From Butyrivibrio sp. MB2005 (GTDB lineage Bacteria > Bacillota > Clostridia > Lachnospirales > Lachnospiraceae), in the NCBI RefSeq assembly GCF_000424285.1, contig NZ_AUJP01000022.1:1-64000 (forward strand): a DNA stretch of 64,000 nt, in the 5' to 3' direction. A program made the position numbers and the translations under genes. Shown in pieces: positions 54,308 through 62,247 of the stretch (position 1 is the first letter of the stretch; each line of letters begins with the position of its first letter). The notes beneath the pieces are model-generated. The model saw only the letters and a list, made by a program, of their open reading frames with translations. It was not told the DNA's origin and searched no databases.

Positions 54308-55204
54308 TCAGCCTTTAACTGCCCCAATCATGAAACCTTTTTCAAAATACTTCTGAACAAATGGGTAAATAATAAGCATCGGTGCCGCACCTACAACAAT
54401 AGATGAAAACTTGATCAGCTCTGTGATTCTGTTAGCCTCTGCATATCCACCGTCCATTCCGCTAAGTGCACTGGCAAGGGCCTCACTTTGTACCAATATC
54501 TGTCTAAGTGCAAGCTGCAGTGGATATTTCCCTTTATCGTTCATATAGATCAGCGCTGTAAACCAGTCATTCCAAAATGCCACCATTGCAAATACAACCA
54601 TTACTGCCATAACAGGCTTGGATAGCGGAAGAACTATATCTATAAATGTCTTTAAATATCCGCAGCCGTCTATTTTCGCAGCTTCCAGAACGTCACCCGG
54701 AATACTGCTCTCAAAGTAAGTTCTTGTCACTATCACATTGAATACGGATACTCCACCGGGCAGAATCAAAGCCCACATGGAATTAAGGAGACCTGTTTTG
54801 GAAACAACTATATAAGTTGGAATGAGACCACCTGTGAAATACATAGTTATCAGATAAAATATCATTACCAGATTTCTTCCCGGCAGTTCCCTTCTTGATA
54901 AAGGAAATGCTGTTATAAAAACCAGAGCCGTGGTGACTATAGTTCCAATTAGTGTGTACAGAATGCTGTTAATGTAACCTTTAAATATGGCACTTTCTCT
55001 AAAAACCTTTTCATATCCCTCAAGGGTAAACTGCGAAGGAAGAAAGAATGTTTTTCCGGCATATACGTCGTATGGATCTGATACAGATGCGACCACAACA
55101 TAGTAAAGTGGATACAGCACCGTTATTACTATCAGTAAAATCACAGCGAGCATTATAATCTCTATTACTTTGTCACTGCCTCTCATCTTTGTTTTCTTAA
55201 TCAT
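54308..55204 (-). CDS. Sugar ABC transporter permease (LplC/YtcP/MalG-like)
   Basis: About 298 aa, six membrane helices, with the permease loop E-A-A-K-I-D-G-C-G-Y-L-K-T-F near residue 195 that docks to the ATPase. AAGGAG is 11 bases before ATG 55204; a TTG at 55213 is too close to it. No ATPase gene is present in the operon, so a shared MsmK-type ATPase encoded elsewhere is probably used. Confidence 0.9.
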   Translation of the reverse strand: MIKKTKMRGSDKVIEIIMLAVILLIVITVLYPLYYVVVASVSDPYDVYAGKTFFLPSQFTLEGYEKVFRESAIFKGYINSILYTLIGTIVTTALVFITAFPLSRRELPGRNLVMIFYLITMYFTGGLIPTYIVVSKTGLLNSMWALILPGGVSVFNVIVTRTYFESSIPGDVLEAAKIDGCGYLKTFIDIVLPLSKPVMAVMVVFAMVAFWNDWFTALIYMNDKGKYPLQLALRQILVQSEALASALSGMDGGYAEANRITELIKFSSIVVGAAPMLIIYPFVQKYFEKGFMIGAVKG

Positions 55205-55225
55205 TTGCTGCAATACTCCTTCCCA

Positions 55226-56173
55226 TTAGATAAAGCTGATTCCTGCAGCCTTTTTGGAAATGCGGTTTACGATAATCAGTAAAACTATATTTACTATCGT
55301 ATTAAACAGTCCCACCGCTGTTGAAAAGCTGTACATACTCTTGAGCATACCCTGCTCATATACATAAGTAGCTATAATCTCAGATGAAGCCGAGTTAAGA
55401 TCAGTCTGAAGAAGAAAAGCCTTTTCAAAACCTACATTCATCAGATTTCCAAAAGACATTATCAGCTGAATCATTATCATAGGAACTAGCGCCGGAAAAT
55501 CTATATGGATGATTCGCTGCCATGTATTGGCACCATCCACTTTAGCTGCCTCATGGAGAGCCGGATCTACTCCTGAAAGAGTTGCCATGTAGATTATCAT
55601 TCCCCAACCGGCATCCTGCCATATTGATGAAGCTATGTAGATTGTCCTGAAATATTCAGGTCTGTCTAGAATTCCTACCGATAAATCTGCCCCAAGCGCA
55701 GAAGCAATCATTGATATAAGTCCACCATATGGAGAAAGGAAAATCCTAAGCATACCACATACGATCATTACTGAAACGAAGTGTGGTGCATAGAGAATTG
55801 TCTGAGACACTTTCTTGAACTTTTCAAATCTAAGCTGGTTCATCATAAGTGATAATATTATTGGAATCGGAAATGTCCATAATATGCTGTAAAGACTTAT
55901 CAGAACCGTATTCTTTATAAGTGCCATACATTTATAGTTAGTGAAAAATTTTTGAAACCACTTGAATCCTACAAAAGGGCTGTTCCAAAACCCCAAGGAT
56001 GCATTGTAATCTCTGAAGGCTATCTGTACGCCATACATTGGAATGTATTTATAGATTACTGTGAGAAGAATCCCCGGTATCAGGAGCAAATACAATTGCC
56101 AACATGAAGCCATTCGTTGTAATAGGGTCTTTTTGTGAATCATGGTCATATTATTAGATGCTTTGGTACTCAA
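55226..56173 (-). CDS. Sugar ABC transporter permease (LplB-like)
   Basis: A 315-aa six-helix permease; the docking loop reads E-A-A-K-V-D-G-A-N-T-W-Q-R near residue 210. First gene of the operon. TTG 56173 is preceded by AAAGGACGG, and an in-frame ATG at 56149 has no ribosome-binding site, so the TTG start is preferred but uncertain. Its promoter overlaps a LacI-type operator. Confidence 0.88.
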   Translation of the reverse strand: MSTKASNNMTMIHKKTLLQRMASCWQLYLLLIPGILLTVIYKYIPMYGVQIAFRDYNASLGFWNSPFVGFKWFQKFFTNYKCMALIKNTVLISLYSILWTFPIPIILSLMMNQLRFEKFKKVSQTILYAPHFVSVMIVCGMLRIFLSPYGGLISMIASALGADLSVGILDRPEYFRTIYIASSIWQDAGWGMIIYMATLSGVDPALHEAAKVDGANTWQRIIHIDFPALVPMIMIQLIMSFGNLMNVGFEKAFLLQTDLNSASSEIIATYVYEQGMLKSMYSFSTAVGLFNTIVNIVLLIIVNRISKKAAGISFI

Positions 56174-56191
56174 AATCTCGCCGTCCTTTCA

Positions 56192-56244
56192 TGTAACGTT
56201 TCACGGAATGTCATTATAATATATTTCTCAGATGTTTCCGTCAA
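56192..56244 (-). promoter_or_regulatory. Promoter and LacI-type operator of the fructan operon
   Basis: On the minus strand TTGACG (56244-56239) and TATTAT (56221-56216) are 17 bases apart. A near-perfect palindrome TGAAACGTTACA (56203-56192, central CG) lies just after the predicted start of transcription, matching the usual LacI/PurR operator layout. The LacI gene is divergent, so direct repression is expected. Confidence 0.65.
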
Positions 56245-56336
56245 GAGAGTTTGAGCAATTTCTGCTGTAAAAAGCAATATTTGGTGAATTCAAACGAAAT
56301 ATTATATGACTTTTTTGTAGAATATATGATAATTAT

Positions 56337-56400
56337 TTCATGAATATATCTGCATTATTTCATGAAACATCTTGCCTTTAGCATTTTTATTGCATATAAT
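56337..56400 (+). promoter_or_regulatory. Promoter of the LacI gene with two TTCATGAA palindromes
   Basis: TTGCCT (56372-56377), 17 bases, TATAAT (56395-56400). Two palindromes, TTCATGAA (56337-56344) and TTTCATGAAA (56358-56367), lie 22 bases apart centre to centre, about two helical turns, just upstream of the -35 box. They differ from the operator at 56192 and may bind another regulator. Confidence 0.5.
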
Positions 56401-56442
56401 AGAAATGAAGTAATGAAATGACTATGGAAAAGAGGTCTTACT

Positions 56443-57417
56443 ATGTCAAATCCCACAATGAAAGATGTAGCACGAGAAGCCGGTGTAGCACTTGGAACTG
56501 TTTCTAAAGTAGTAAATGGACTTCCTGTAGGAGAACCCTACAAGTCGAAAGTTGAAGCAGCTATCAAAAAGCTGGATTACAGAATTAATACATATGCCAG
56601 AGGACTTAAGAACAACAAGACTTATACTATAGCTGTTCTTGTTCCTAATCTCCTTGACCCTTTCTTTGGAAAGCTTGCATATTATTTGAATACTTCACTT
56701 GCTGCCTGCGGATATCAGATGCTTATTTACAGCACAGACTTCGATCCTGAAATTGAACAAAAATATATTATTTTGGCAGAACAGAAGAAGGTAGATGGAA
56801 TCATTTGCCTGTCTTATAATCCTGGTCTAAAAATATCAGAAGGAATGTCTTTTGTTTCAATTGACAGACATTTTGGCTCTTACCCTTGTGTCTGCTCCGA
56901 TAACTACAGTGGAGGCCGCATTGCTGTGCAACAGCTATATAATAATGGTTGCAGAAATCTCGCATTTATGCGAACCGGTTCCAGGCTTTCCAGCGAGCCC
57001 AACAAACGTAAAGATGGATTTGTAAACGCATGTGAAGAGCTTAATATCAGCTACACCATGTGCATTTTGAATGACAATAGTTCATTCTCAGAATTTGATG
57101 CATTTCTGCATGATCACTATCATAAGGGAAAACTTGATTTTGATGGTATTTTTTGCGTAACAGATACCATTGCCTATAAAGTCATCAGCTACTTGCGGGC
57201 AATGGATCTGAAAGTTCCGGAAGATGTTCAGGTAATTGGTTTCGATGGCATAAGGCATTTTGGTACCCTTGAATACATTTGCTCTACTATAGTTCAGCCT
57301 GTCGAAACCATAGCCAAAACCTGCGTAAGTCTTGTCCTTAGTGAAGACAGCCCTTATACATCTCCTCTCATATGTCTTCCTGTCGAATTCGCTTACGGAG
57401 GAACTACCGCTTCATAA
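56443..57417 (+). CDS. LacI-family transcriptional regulator of the fructan operon
   Basis: A 324-aa protein with the N-terminal LacI helix-turn-helix (T-M-K-D-V-A-R-E-A-G-V-A-L-G-T-V-S-K-V-V-N-G) and a periplasmic-binding-like effector domain (about 60-324). It is divergent from the permease/GH32 operon. A LacI-type operator overlaps that operon's start. Effector probably sucrose, fructose or a phosphate derivative. Confidence 0.9.
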   Translation: MSNPTMKDVAREAGVALGTVSKVVNGLPVGEPYKSKVEAAIKKLDYRINTYARGLKNNKTYTIAVLVPNLLDPFFGKLAYYLNTSLAACGYQMLIYSTDFDPEIEQKYIILAEQKKVDGIICLSYNPGLKISEGMSFVSIDRHFGSYPCVCSDNYSGGRIAVQQLYNNGCRNLAFMRTGSRLSSEPNKRKDGFVNACEELNISYTMCILNDNSSFSEFDAFLHDHYHKGKLDFDGIFCVTDTIAYKVISYLRAMDLKVPEDVQVIGFDGIRHFGTLEYICSTIVQPVETIAKTCVSLVLSEDSPYTSPLICLPVEFAYGGTTAS

Positions 57418-57424
57418 GAAAAAT

Positions 57425-57524
57425 GCCAAAACGATCAGCGCGCTGACAAGTACGACTTCTTAATACCCCTTTATCATAATTGGTACAACAAAGAACGCCA
57501 AAGCAATCAGCACTCCGACAAGTA
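57425..57524. repeat. Two 28-bp imperfect direct repeats
   Basis: Copies at 57425-57452 and 57497-57524 agree at 23 of 28 positions. On the minus strand both encode a short hydrophobic helix (L-V-G-V-L-I-A-L-A-F-F and L-V-S-A-L-I-V-L-A-F-F) in the same frame, separated by the stop codon of the micro-ORF at 57460-57564. Confidence 0.55.
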
Positions 57525-57564
57525 AATATTTTAGCCTGGTTCTGTCAAATGAACACGTATTCAT
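57460..57564 (-). CDS. Possible 34-aa single-helix membrane protein
   Basis: A 34-codon frame: a short polar start, then one transmembrane helix and the end V-V-P-I-M-I-K-G-Y. An extended -10 promoter (TGGTATAAT, 57603-57595) lies about 30 bases upstream on the same strand, but the ribosome-binding site is poor. It may be a small membrane protein or a decaying fragment. After the stop, the same frame continues into a second copy of the helix (see the repeat). Confidence 0.35.
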   Translation of the reverse strand: MNTCSFDRTRLKYLLVGVLIALAFFVVPIMIKGY

Positions 57565-57718
57565 ATGCACACTATACCGATATAATATTTACTAATTATA
57601 CCAGAATATTAGGTTAAATTTACTTGTCAGTATTATGCGTAGCAATAACAAAAAGCAAAAATAGGAACCCATTAAAAGTTCCTAGATCATCCTTGTTTGA
57701 TACGTTCATCTCTCCACC

Positions 57719-58024
57719 TCAGACATAATCAAAAATGCTTTGTATAGCATCCGTAATGTCAATAATTTCTGGCATGTGTATTCTGTCTAATTTAGAATAT
57801 CCTCTTAAATTCATATCGAGTAGTGCCATTTTCTCACATTGAACATACCCAGTAACTTCATCAGAATTAATTCTAATATGTAAAGCACCTGGCTCTCCAT
57901 TCTTGTAAATCGGACAACCAATAATTTCACCAGTTTGATTGAAAAAATCCTTACTTACTACCAAAACCGGCATCTTTATTTTTTCAATCTTAAGTATATC
58001 CCCCTGATTTATTTCTTCTTTCAT
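57719..58024 (-). CDS. MazF/PemK-like toxin
   Basis: About 101 aa of the type II PemK/MazF endoribonuclease fold: I-N-Q-G-D-I-L-K-I near the start, P-V-L-V-V-S-K-D-F-F and I-G-C-P-I-Y-K-N-G. The ATG overlaps the antitoxin stop by one base (TAATG), typical of coupled toxin-antitoxin genes. It would cut mRNA when free. Some canonical catalytic residues cannot be confirmed by eye. Confidence 0.75.
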   Translation of the reverse strand: MKEEINQGDILKIEKIKMPVLVVSKDFFNQTGEIIGCPIYKNGEPGALHIRINSDEVTGYVQCEKMALLDMNLRGYSKLDRIHMPEIIDITDAIQSIFDYV

Positions 58025-58266
58025 TACCAAATCTCTCTTCCTACAGGCTCACCCCAGTCAAATTCTCCGTCAAGATCAAGCTTTCCGCCATATTCGGCAG
58101 CACGCTCCTCCAAAGTTTTATGTCTGAATGGCTTAACAAGCATGATAACTCCATTTGAAACTTTGACATCCAGCACATCATCAACAGCCACATCCGCTTC
58201 TTGAAGCACTTCCTTTGGAATTCTTATGCCTTGACTATTTCCCCATGTTTTTACCTGAGCTTGCAT
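58024..58266 (-). CDS. MazE/AbrB-type antitoxin
   Basis: About 80 aa. The start V-K-T-W-G-N-S-Q-G-I-R-I-P-K-E-V-L is the swapped-hairpin AbrB/MazE DNA-binding motif; the acidic C-terminus (L-D-L-D-G-E-F-D-W-G-E) is the probable toxin-binding tail. AAAGGAGG lies about nine bases before ATG 58266. It probably represses its own promoter through the palindrome at 58287-58301. Confidence 0.82.
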   Translation of the reverse strand: MQAQVKTWGNSQGIRIPKEVLQEADVAVDDVLDVKVSNGVIMLVKPFRHKTLEERAAEYGGKLDLDGEFDWGEPVGREIW

Positions 58267-58286
58267 AATATATACCTCCTTTGCGT

Positions 58287-58321
58287 ATATACATTGTATA
58301 TCCATGGATGCATTCTTGCAA
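58287..58321 (-). promoter_or_regulatory. Promoter and operator of the toxin-antitoxin operon
   Basis: On the minus strand TTGCAA (58321-58316), 17 bases, TACAAT (58298-58293). A perfect 7-1-7 palindrome ATATACA-T-TGTATAT (58287-58301) covers the -10 box, as expected for autorepression by an AbrB/MazE-type antitoxin. Confidence 0.65.
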
Positions 58322-58395
58322 TATTATCTAACTAACAGCTCGTAGAACATTTCCCACAATGCAACCTTATAGCCCATCATCTACTTTTTCTATCA

Positions 58396-58782
58396 TCATC
58401 CTGCCATCGCCACCATATCAGCGTAGCGTAAAAGCTCCATTTCTATTCTGTCTAAATCAAGCGTTGTACTCTTTTCATATTCGTCGGCATTGCATGCTCT
58501 GTCATCAATATAGACATCACAGGTGATTTTCCTTGAGTTGGATCCGTACTTCTCTATTGTCTCAGGAAGGTTATCATTTACAGCATCAAAATATAGTCCG
58601 TTATCCCGGCAAAACTCTATGGCTTTTTCAAGAGGTTCTCCTGCTCTGCATGTCCAGAGAATCAGTTTATCCCCCTGTTTCTGCTTTTCTATCAAAAAAT
58701 CTATCAATTCTATATTGGCAGGACCAACCGAAGGCCAGTCGCCCAGAGAGATGGTCCCATCGAAATCTACCGCAAATATCAT
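58396..58782 (-). CDS. HAD-like phosphatase, small
   Basis: About 128 aa with the HAD motif I D-F-D-G-T-I-S (residues about 6-12), motif II-like L-I-L-W-T-C-R-A-G and a late D-V-Y-I-D-D-R motif. It is short and has no large cap domain, as in small nucleotide or sugar-phosphate phosphatases. GGAGG is about 11 bases before ATG 58782; an upstream in-frame start (58833) is unlikely. Substrate unknown. Confidence 0.7.
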   Translation of the reverse strand: MIFAVDFDGTISLGDWPSVGPANIELIDFLIEKQKQGDKLILWTCRAGEPLEKAIEFCRDNGLYFDAVNDNLPETIEKYGSNSRKITCDVYIDDRACNADEYEKSTTLDLDRIEMELLRYADMVAMAG

Positions 58783-58984
58783 ATCTGTCCATACCTCCTG
58801 CCATTCTGAAACTAAGGCGCATCCTGTGCACACCGGCTTGCCCCTGAATCAATGAAAAAACCACGCATAGCGAACAGCTGTTCTATTTGTAATTATACGA
58901 ATATATGTTCTGTTTTGCAACCACTAGATATTGTGATGGGTATTTTCGCCTTAGTAGTTATAGACTAACTATTAAATAAAAAGA

Positions 58985-59010
58985 GTGCGTATATCTGTAG
59001 ATATACGCAC
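58985..59010 (-). terminator. Terminator of the fructoselysine operon
   Basis: GTGCGTATATCT and AGATATACGCAC form a perfect 12-bp stem with a 2-base loop. On the minus strand it is followed by TCTTTTTATTT, about 50 bases after the FrlB-like gene. Confidence 0.85.
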
Positions 59011-59062
59011 AAGATTTCTGGAGTATTATTAATATGCTGTATCATTTGATTTATCACATACA

Positions 59063-60127
59063 TCAGTAATCCATCTCGTTATAGTATCTGCGAATAGATA
59101 AGGGATGTCGAAGAAATAGCTCCATATATGCATCCACACGGTTATTCACACCATGCATAACAAGATGAGAAATGCTTCCTCTAAACTTGGGACTGATTCC
59201 CTTTAACTCCTGTTCCCTGGTATCAATGATCGTATAGTTTGCGTTTACTTTAGGCAAAAACCTTGCAACACGCTCTGCCAATGGTCTCTGTTCATCTTCT
59301 CCTATGAAAAGAGTAATAGGTGTGTCAGAAACCACTATCTCCTGCATACCATGGAAAAATTCCTGACAACTAATGGACTTTGTCCTGATCCACATCTGCT
59401 CTTCCCAGTAACACATTGCATATGAATAAGTTGCTCCATATTGGTTACCTGAACCTATAAAATAATGTGGAAGATCCGGATGTTCTCTAAGAAATTCCAC
59501 CTTTTTCTTAGCATATTCATAAGCCCATTCATCAGAATCTTTTTCTACCTGAGCAAGAGCATCCGCCAGATACGTTTCCATCTCCTTATTATACTCTTCA
59601 TAATCCTCAAATTCCCCATTCAGGTACATAAGATAATTAGCTGTCATGAAAAACTTGAGCTGCTCGTTAGCCTTATATGTTATCAGGAAGTCCTGCTTAT
59701 CGGGTTGCGTAAGCACTGATCCTGGAGTGTCGATAAATGCAAAAACCCTTGCTCCTATTTCATGAACCTTGTCAACAAGCTGTATCATCTCCTTAGTTGT
59801 TCCAGACACAGAAGAATAAATAACAACTGATTTATCTGTAAATCTTCTATTTCCTGTTGTCAAGAACTCTGCCGCGTTCTCAACATATATTGGTAATTTG
59901 GATTTACCACGCATATATACTTCAACCTGTAAACTGGAAGCATATGTTCCTCCTATTCCCATAAAATATATGCCGTCGAATCCATCTTCCCAAATTTTAT
60001 CTATGATTTTCTCTATCTGTGGTCTTAGCGCCAGAGCACCATTAACACTGTCAATCTGAGCCTTCTCATTGAAGGAACGCAGAGATGCACCTTCCTTCTC
60101 TTTCCAGGCCTTAGCCTCATATTTCAT
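59063..60127 (-). CDS. frlB: SIS-domain sugar isomerase/deglycase, FrlB-like
   Basis: A 354-aa protein with two SIS domains: Y-F-M-G-I-G-G-T-Y-A-S-S (residues about 53-64), Y-S-S-V-S-G-T-T-K-E (near 105) and H-Y-F-I-G-S-G-N-Q-Y-G in the second domain. Next to a PfkB kinase, a GntR/UTRA regulator and an amino-acid permease it fits fructoselysine-6-phosphate deglycase, which yields lysine and glucose-6-phosphate. Another Amadori product (for example glucoselysine) is possible. Last gene of the operon. Confidence 0.78.
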   Translation of the reverse strand: MKYEAKAWKEKEGASLRSFNEKAQIDSVNGALALRPQIEKIIDKIWEDGFDGIYFMGIGGTYASSLQVEVYMRGKSKLPIYVENAAEFLTTGNRRFTDKSVVIYSSVSGTTKEMIQLVDKVHEIGARVFAFIDTPGSVLTQPDKQDFLITYKANEQLKFFMTANYLMYLNGEFEDYEEYNKEMETYLADALAQVEKDSDEWAYEYAKKKVEFLREHPDLPHYFIGSGNQYGATYSYAMCYWEEQMWIRTKSISCQEFFHGMQEIVVSDTPITLFIGEDEQRPLAERVARFLPKVNANYTIIDTREQELKGISPKFRGSISHLVMHGVNNRVDAYMELFLRHPLSIRRYYNEMDY

Positions 60128-60147
60128 TATTTTAACCTGCTTTCTTT

Positions 60148-60663
60148 TTAACGTTTGAAGTGAACTTTAAAACTGCATTTGTCACCACGGGTATAATTTT
60201 TATTAAACTCCACCACTCTGCCATCTACGTCATACGTCACGCATTGAAAAAGCATTGTCAAAGTATCAGTATCAATTCCAAGTGTGCGTGCATCTGCAGC
60301 TGAAGGCTTAGCAAGATCCAGTGTCTGACTTGCATTGGCAATTTGAATCCCGAACATCTTATACACCTCATATATAGAAAAGATATTCAGATCAATTCCT
60401 TCAATTTTAGGTACCAGATAATATGGAATATATGTCTGTTCCAAAGATACCGGTTCACTATTTGCATAGCATACACGCTTGATTGCAATGATCTTATCCT
60501 CTGGATTTATTCCAAAAAGCTTTGCATATCTATTTCCTGCAATACGCATATCCTTCGAAAGAATCCTGATGCAGGGTTCCATATTTATGTCACGCATTGT
60601 CTGAGTGAAGCCTTCAAGTTCATCCAAATTGCGTTCAATTTGCTTTTTGTATCGTTCGTCCAT
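60148..60663 (-). CDS. UTRA-only regulator-like protein lacking a DNA-binding domain
   Basis: About 171 aa. It begins with the linker normally found after the GntR winged helix (L-D-E-L-E-G-F-T-Q-T-M) and continues as a full UTRA effector domain (E-P-V-S-L-E-Q-T-Y-I-P-Y near residue 75). The helix-turn-helix is absent. AGGGAG lies about nine bases before ATG 60663; upstream frames would overlap the kinase gene. It may be a sugar-phosphate sensor, a modulator of the full GntR protein at 61496 by heterodimerisation, or a truncated duplicate. Confidence 0.75.
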   Translation of the reverse strand: MDERYKKQIERNLDELEGFTQTMRDINMEPCIRILSKDMRIAGNRYAKLFGINPEDKIIAIKRVCYANSEPVSLEQTYIPYYLVPKIEGIDLNIFSIYEVYKMFGIQIANASQTLDLAKPSAADARTLGIDTDTLTMLFQCVTYDVDGRVVEFNKNYTRGDKCSFKVHFKR

Positions 60664-60685
60664 TTCAATGCTCCCTAATGACTTA

Positions 60686-61480
60686 TTACCATGCGCCAAA
60701 ATACTTCAGAGTCTCTGTAGCATTCTGAGCTCCCATTTCCATTGCTTGTTCTATAGTGTTTCCTTCGGTTATACCTTTTAAGAAGCCTGCTATATAGCTA
60801 TCTCCTGCCCCCATGCTGTCCACAAAATTATCACAAGGGACTATTCCAAAGCTGTGAAAATCATTTCCGTCATAGCAAAGGCTACCCTTTTCACCCATCA
60901 TACATATAACAAGCCTGGGGCCTTTAGCGCAAATACTTTTCATAAGCTCTCTGTTTTCGGATGTATCACCATCATCAACTGAAAAGAATACGTAATCCGT
61001 GTATGGAATGGCTGTCTGACTCTCAAGTACATCTGGTTCTGTAGCACAGTCAAAAGCTGTCATAATACCGCATTCCTTTAATTCCCTAAACTGTCCTCCA
61101 ACCTTTCCCCACAGATCGCAGACAACTACGTCATATCCTTTGATAAAATCTATATCTTCCTCTGTCAGACGATAATCCGCAAGAACTCCTTCGTCATAAT
61201 CTCCAAGAATACGTTCCCCGTTTATCAGGTCCACCTGCGTAACTGCAGTTTTTCCTGTTCTGACACTAAGATGGGAAATATCTACTCCTTTTGATGCTAT
61301 TGCTTCTTTCATTATTTGGCCAAACTCATCATTTCCGACAGGCCCTATATATGCCGCTTCTCCACCCATTCTGACGGTGTAAACAGCCATATTTACAGGG
61401 CCTCCGCCAGGAAATGCTTTTCCACCTTCAAGTTTTTCATAATAATCAATACAATTACTACCTACTGCCGCCAGTTTCAT
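60686..61480 (-). CDS. frlD: PfkB-family sugar kinase, FrlD-like
   Basis: A 264-aa ribokinase-fold enzyme: N-terminal G-S-N-C-I-D-Y-Y and G-G-P-V-N-M-A-V-Y, and the C-terminal PfkB signature D-S-M-G-A-G-D-S-Y-I-A-G-F (catalytic Asp near 225). In this operon it fits fructoselysine 6-kinase. AGGAG precedes ATG. It lies 15 bases after the GntR gene. Confidence 0.82.
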   Translation of the reverse strand: MKLAAVGSNCIDYYEKLEGGKAFPGGGPVNMAVYTVRMGGEAAYIGPVGNDEFGQIMKEAIASKGVDISHLSVRTGKTAVTQVDLINGERILGDYDEGVLADYRLTEEDIDFIKGYDVVVCDLWGKVGGQFRELKECGIMTAFDCATEPDVLESQTAIPYTDYVFFSVDDGDTSENRELMKSICAKGPRLVICMMGEKGSLCYDGNDFHSFGIVPCDNFVDSMGAGDSYIAGFLKGITEGNTIEQAMEMGAQNATETLKYFGAW

Positions 61481-61495
61481 TACTATTATCTCCTG

Positions 61496-62227
61496 CTACT
61501 CCGAAGCCTCTCTGGTCAGTCCCGTGGAAAATCTTACCTGATCCGGTTTTGCAACAATCTTAAAATACTCTACCGGTTTATCGTTGATGTCGTTGATAAA
61601 ACCTGTAAGATAATACATTTGTTGCCCCGGATTTACATGAAGCTTTTTGGCCTCTTCATCTGTTGCCGTCGTGATACTTATCCATTCCTCTCCGGCTCCA
61701 AGTTTGTTCCCATACTCTTCCAACAGGTGATACAGGGATTCTTCGGAAAAATCATGTTCTTCTATCCCTTGGCAGCGACTGTATTCCATGTAGCTGGTCT
61801 CTATCATAAGCGGAGTGTTATTGCGCAGTCTTAACCTCTCTAAATGGAATACTTTACTGCCTTCGGGAATACCTAATTTATGTGATACATATTCACTGCA
61901 TTCTTCTACTCTTGAAAGGAGCACCTCTGTCCAAAGAAAATATCCCATCTTTCTCATTGATTCCGATGTTGATGTACCATCATTCAGATTTCTCTCTAAA
62001 ACAGGCTCCGCCACAAAAGTTCCTGATCCTTTTTCGCTGTATAAAATCTTTTCTTCAATCAGCTGCTGTATAGCCTGATGCAGCGTGGAACGATTCAGAT
62101 TCCACATCTCGCAAAGTTCTCTCTCTCCGGGAAGCTTAGCGTGGGGCTTTAGATTGTTTTCTTCGATATACCATATGATCTGTTCTACTGCCCTGTCATG
62201 TGGGGGTATCTTTTTTATCCGTTCCAT
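61496..62227 (-). CDS. frlR: GntR/UTRA-family transcriptional regulator (FrlR-like)
   Basis: About 243 aa with a full N-terminal winged helix (L-P-G-E-R-E-L-C-E-M-W-N-L-N-R-S-T-L-H-Q) and a C-terminal UTRA domain (I-E-T-S-Y-M-E-Y near residue 135). It is the likely repressor of the operon, with a phosphorylated Amadori compound as effector. ATG 62227 has GAGG eight bases upstream; the TTG at 62233 is too close to it. Confidence 0.82.
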   Translation of the reverse strand: MERIKKIPPHDRAVEQIIWYIEENNLKPHAKLPGERELCEMWNLNRSTLHQAIQQLIEEKILYSEKGSGTFVAEPVLERNLNDGTSTSESMRKMGYFLWTEVLLSRVEECSEYVSHKLGIPEGSKVFHLERLRLRNNTPLMIETSYMEYSRCQGIEEHDFSEESLYHLLEEYGNKLGAGEEWISITTATDEEAKKLHVNPGQQMYYLTGFINDINDKPVEYFKIVAKPDQVRFSTGLTREASE

Positions 62228-62247
62228 TTTCAAATCCTCAATAATTT

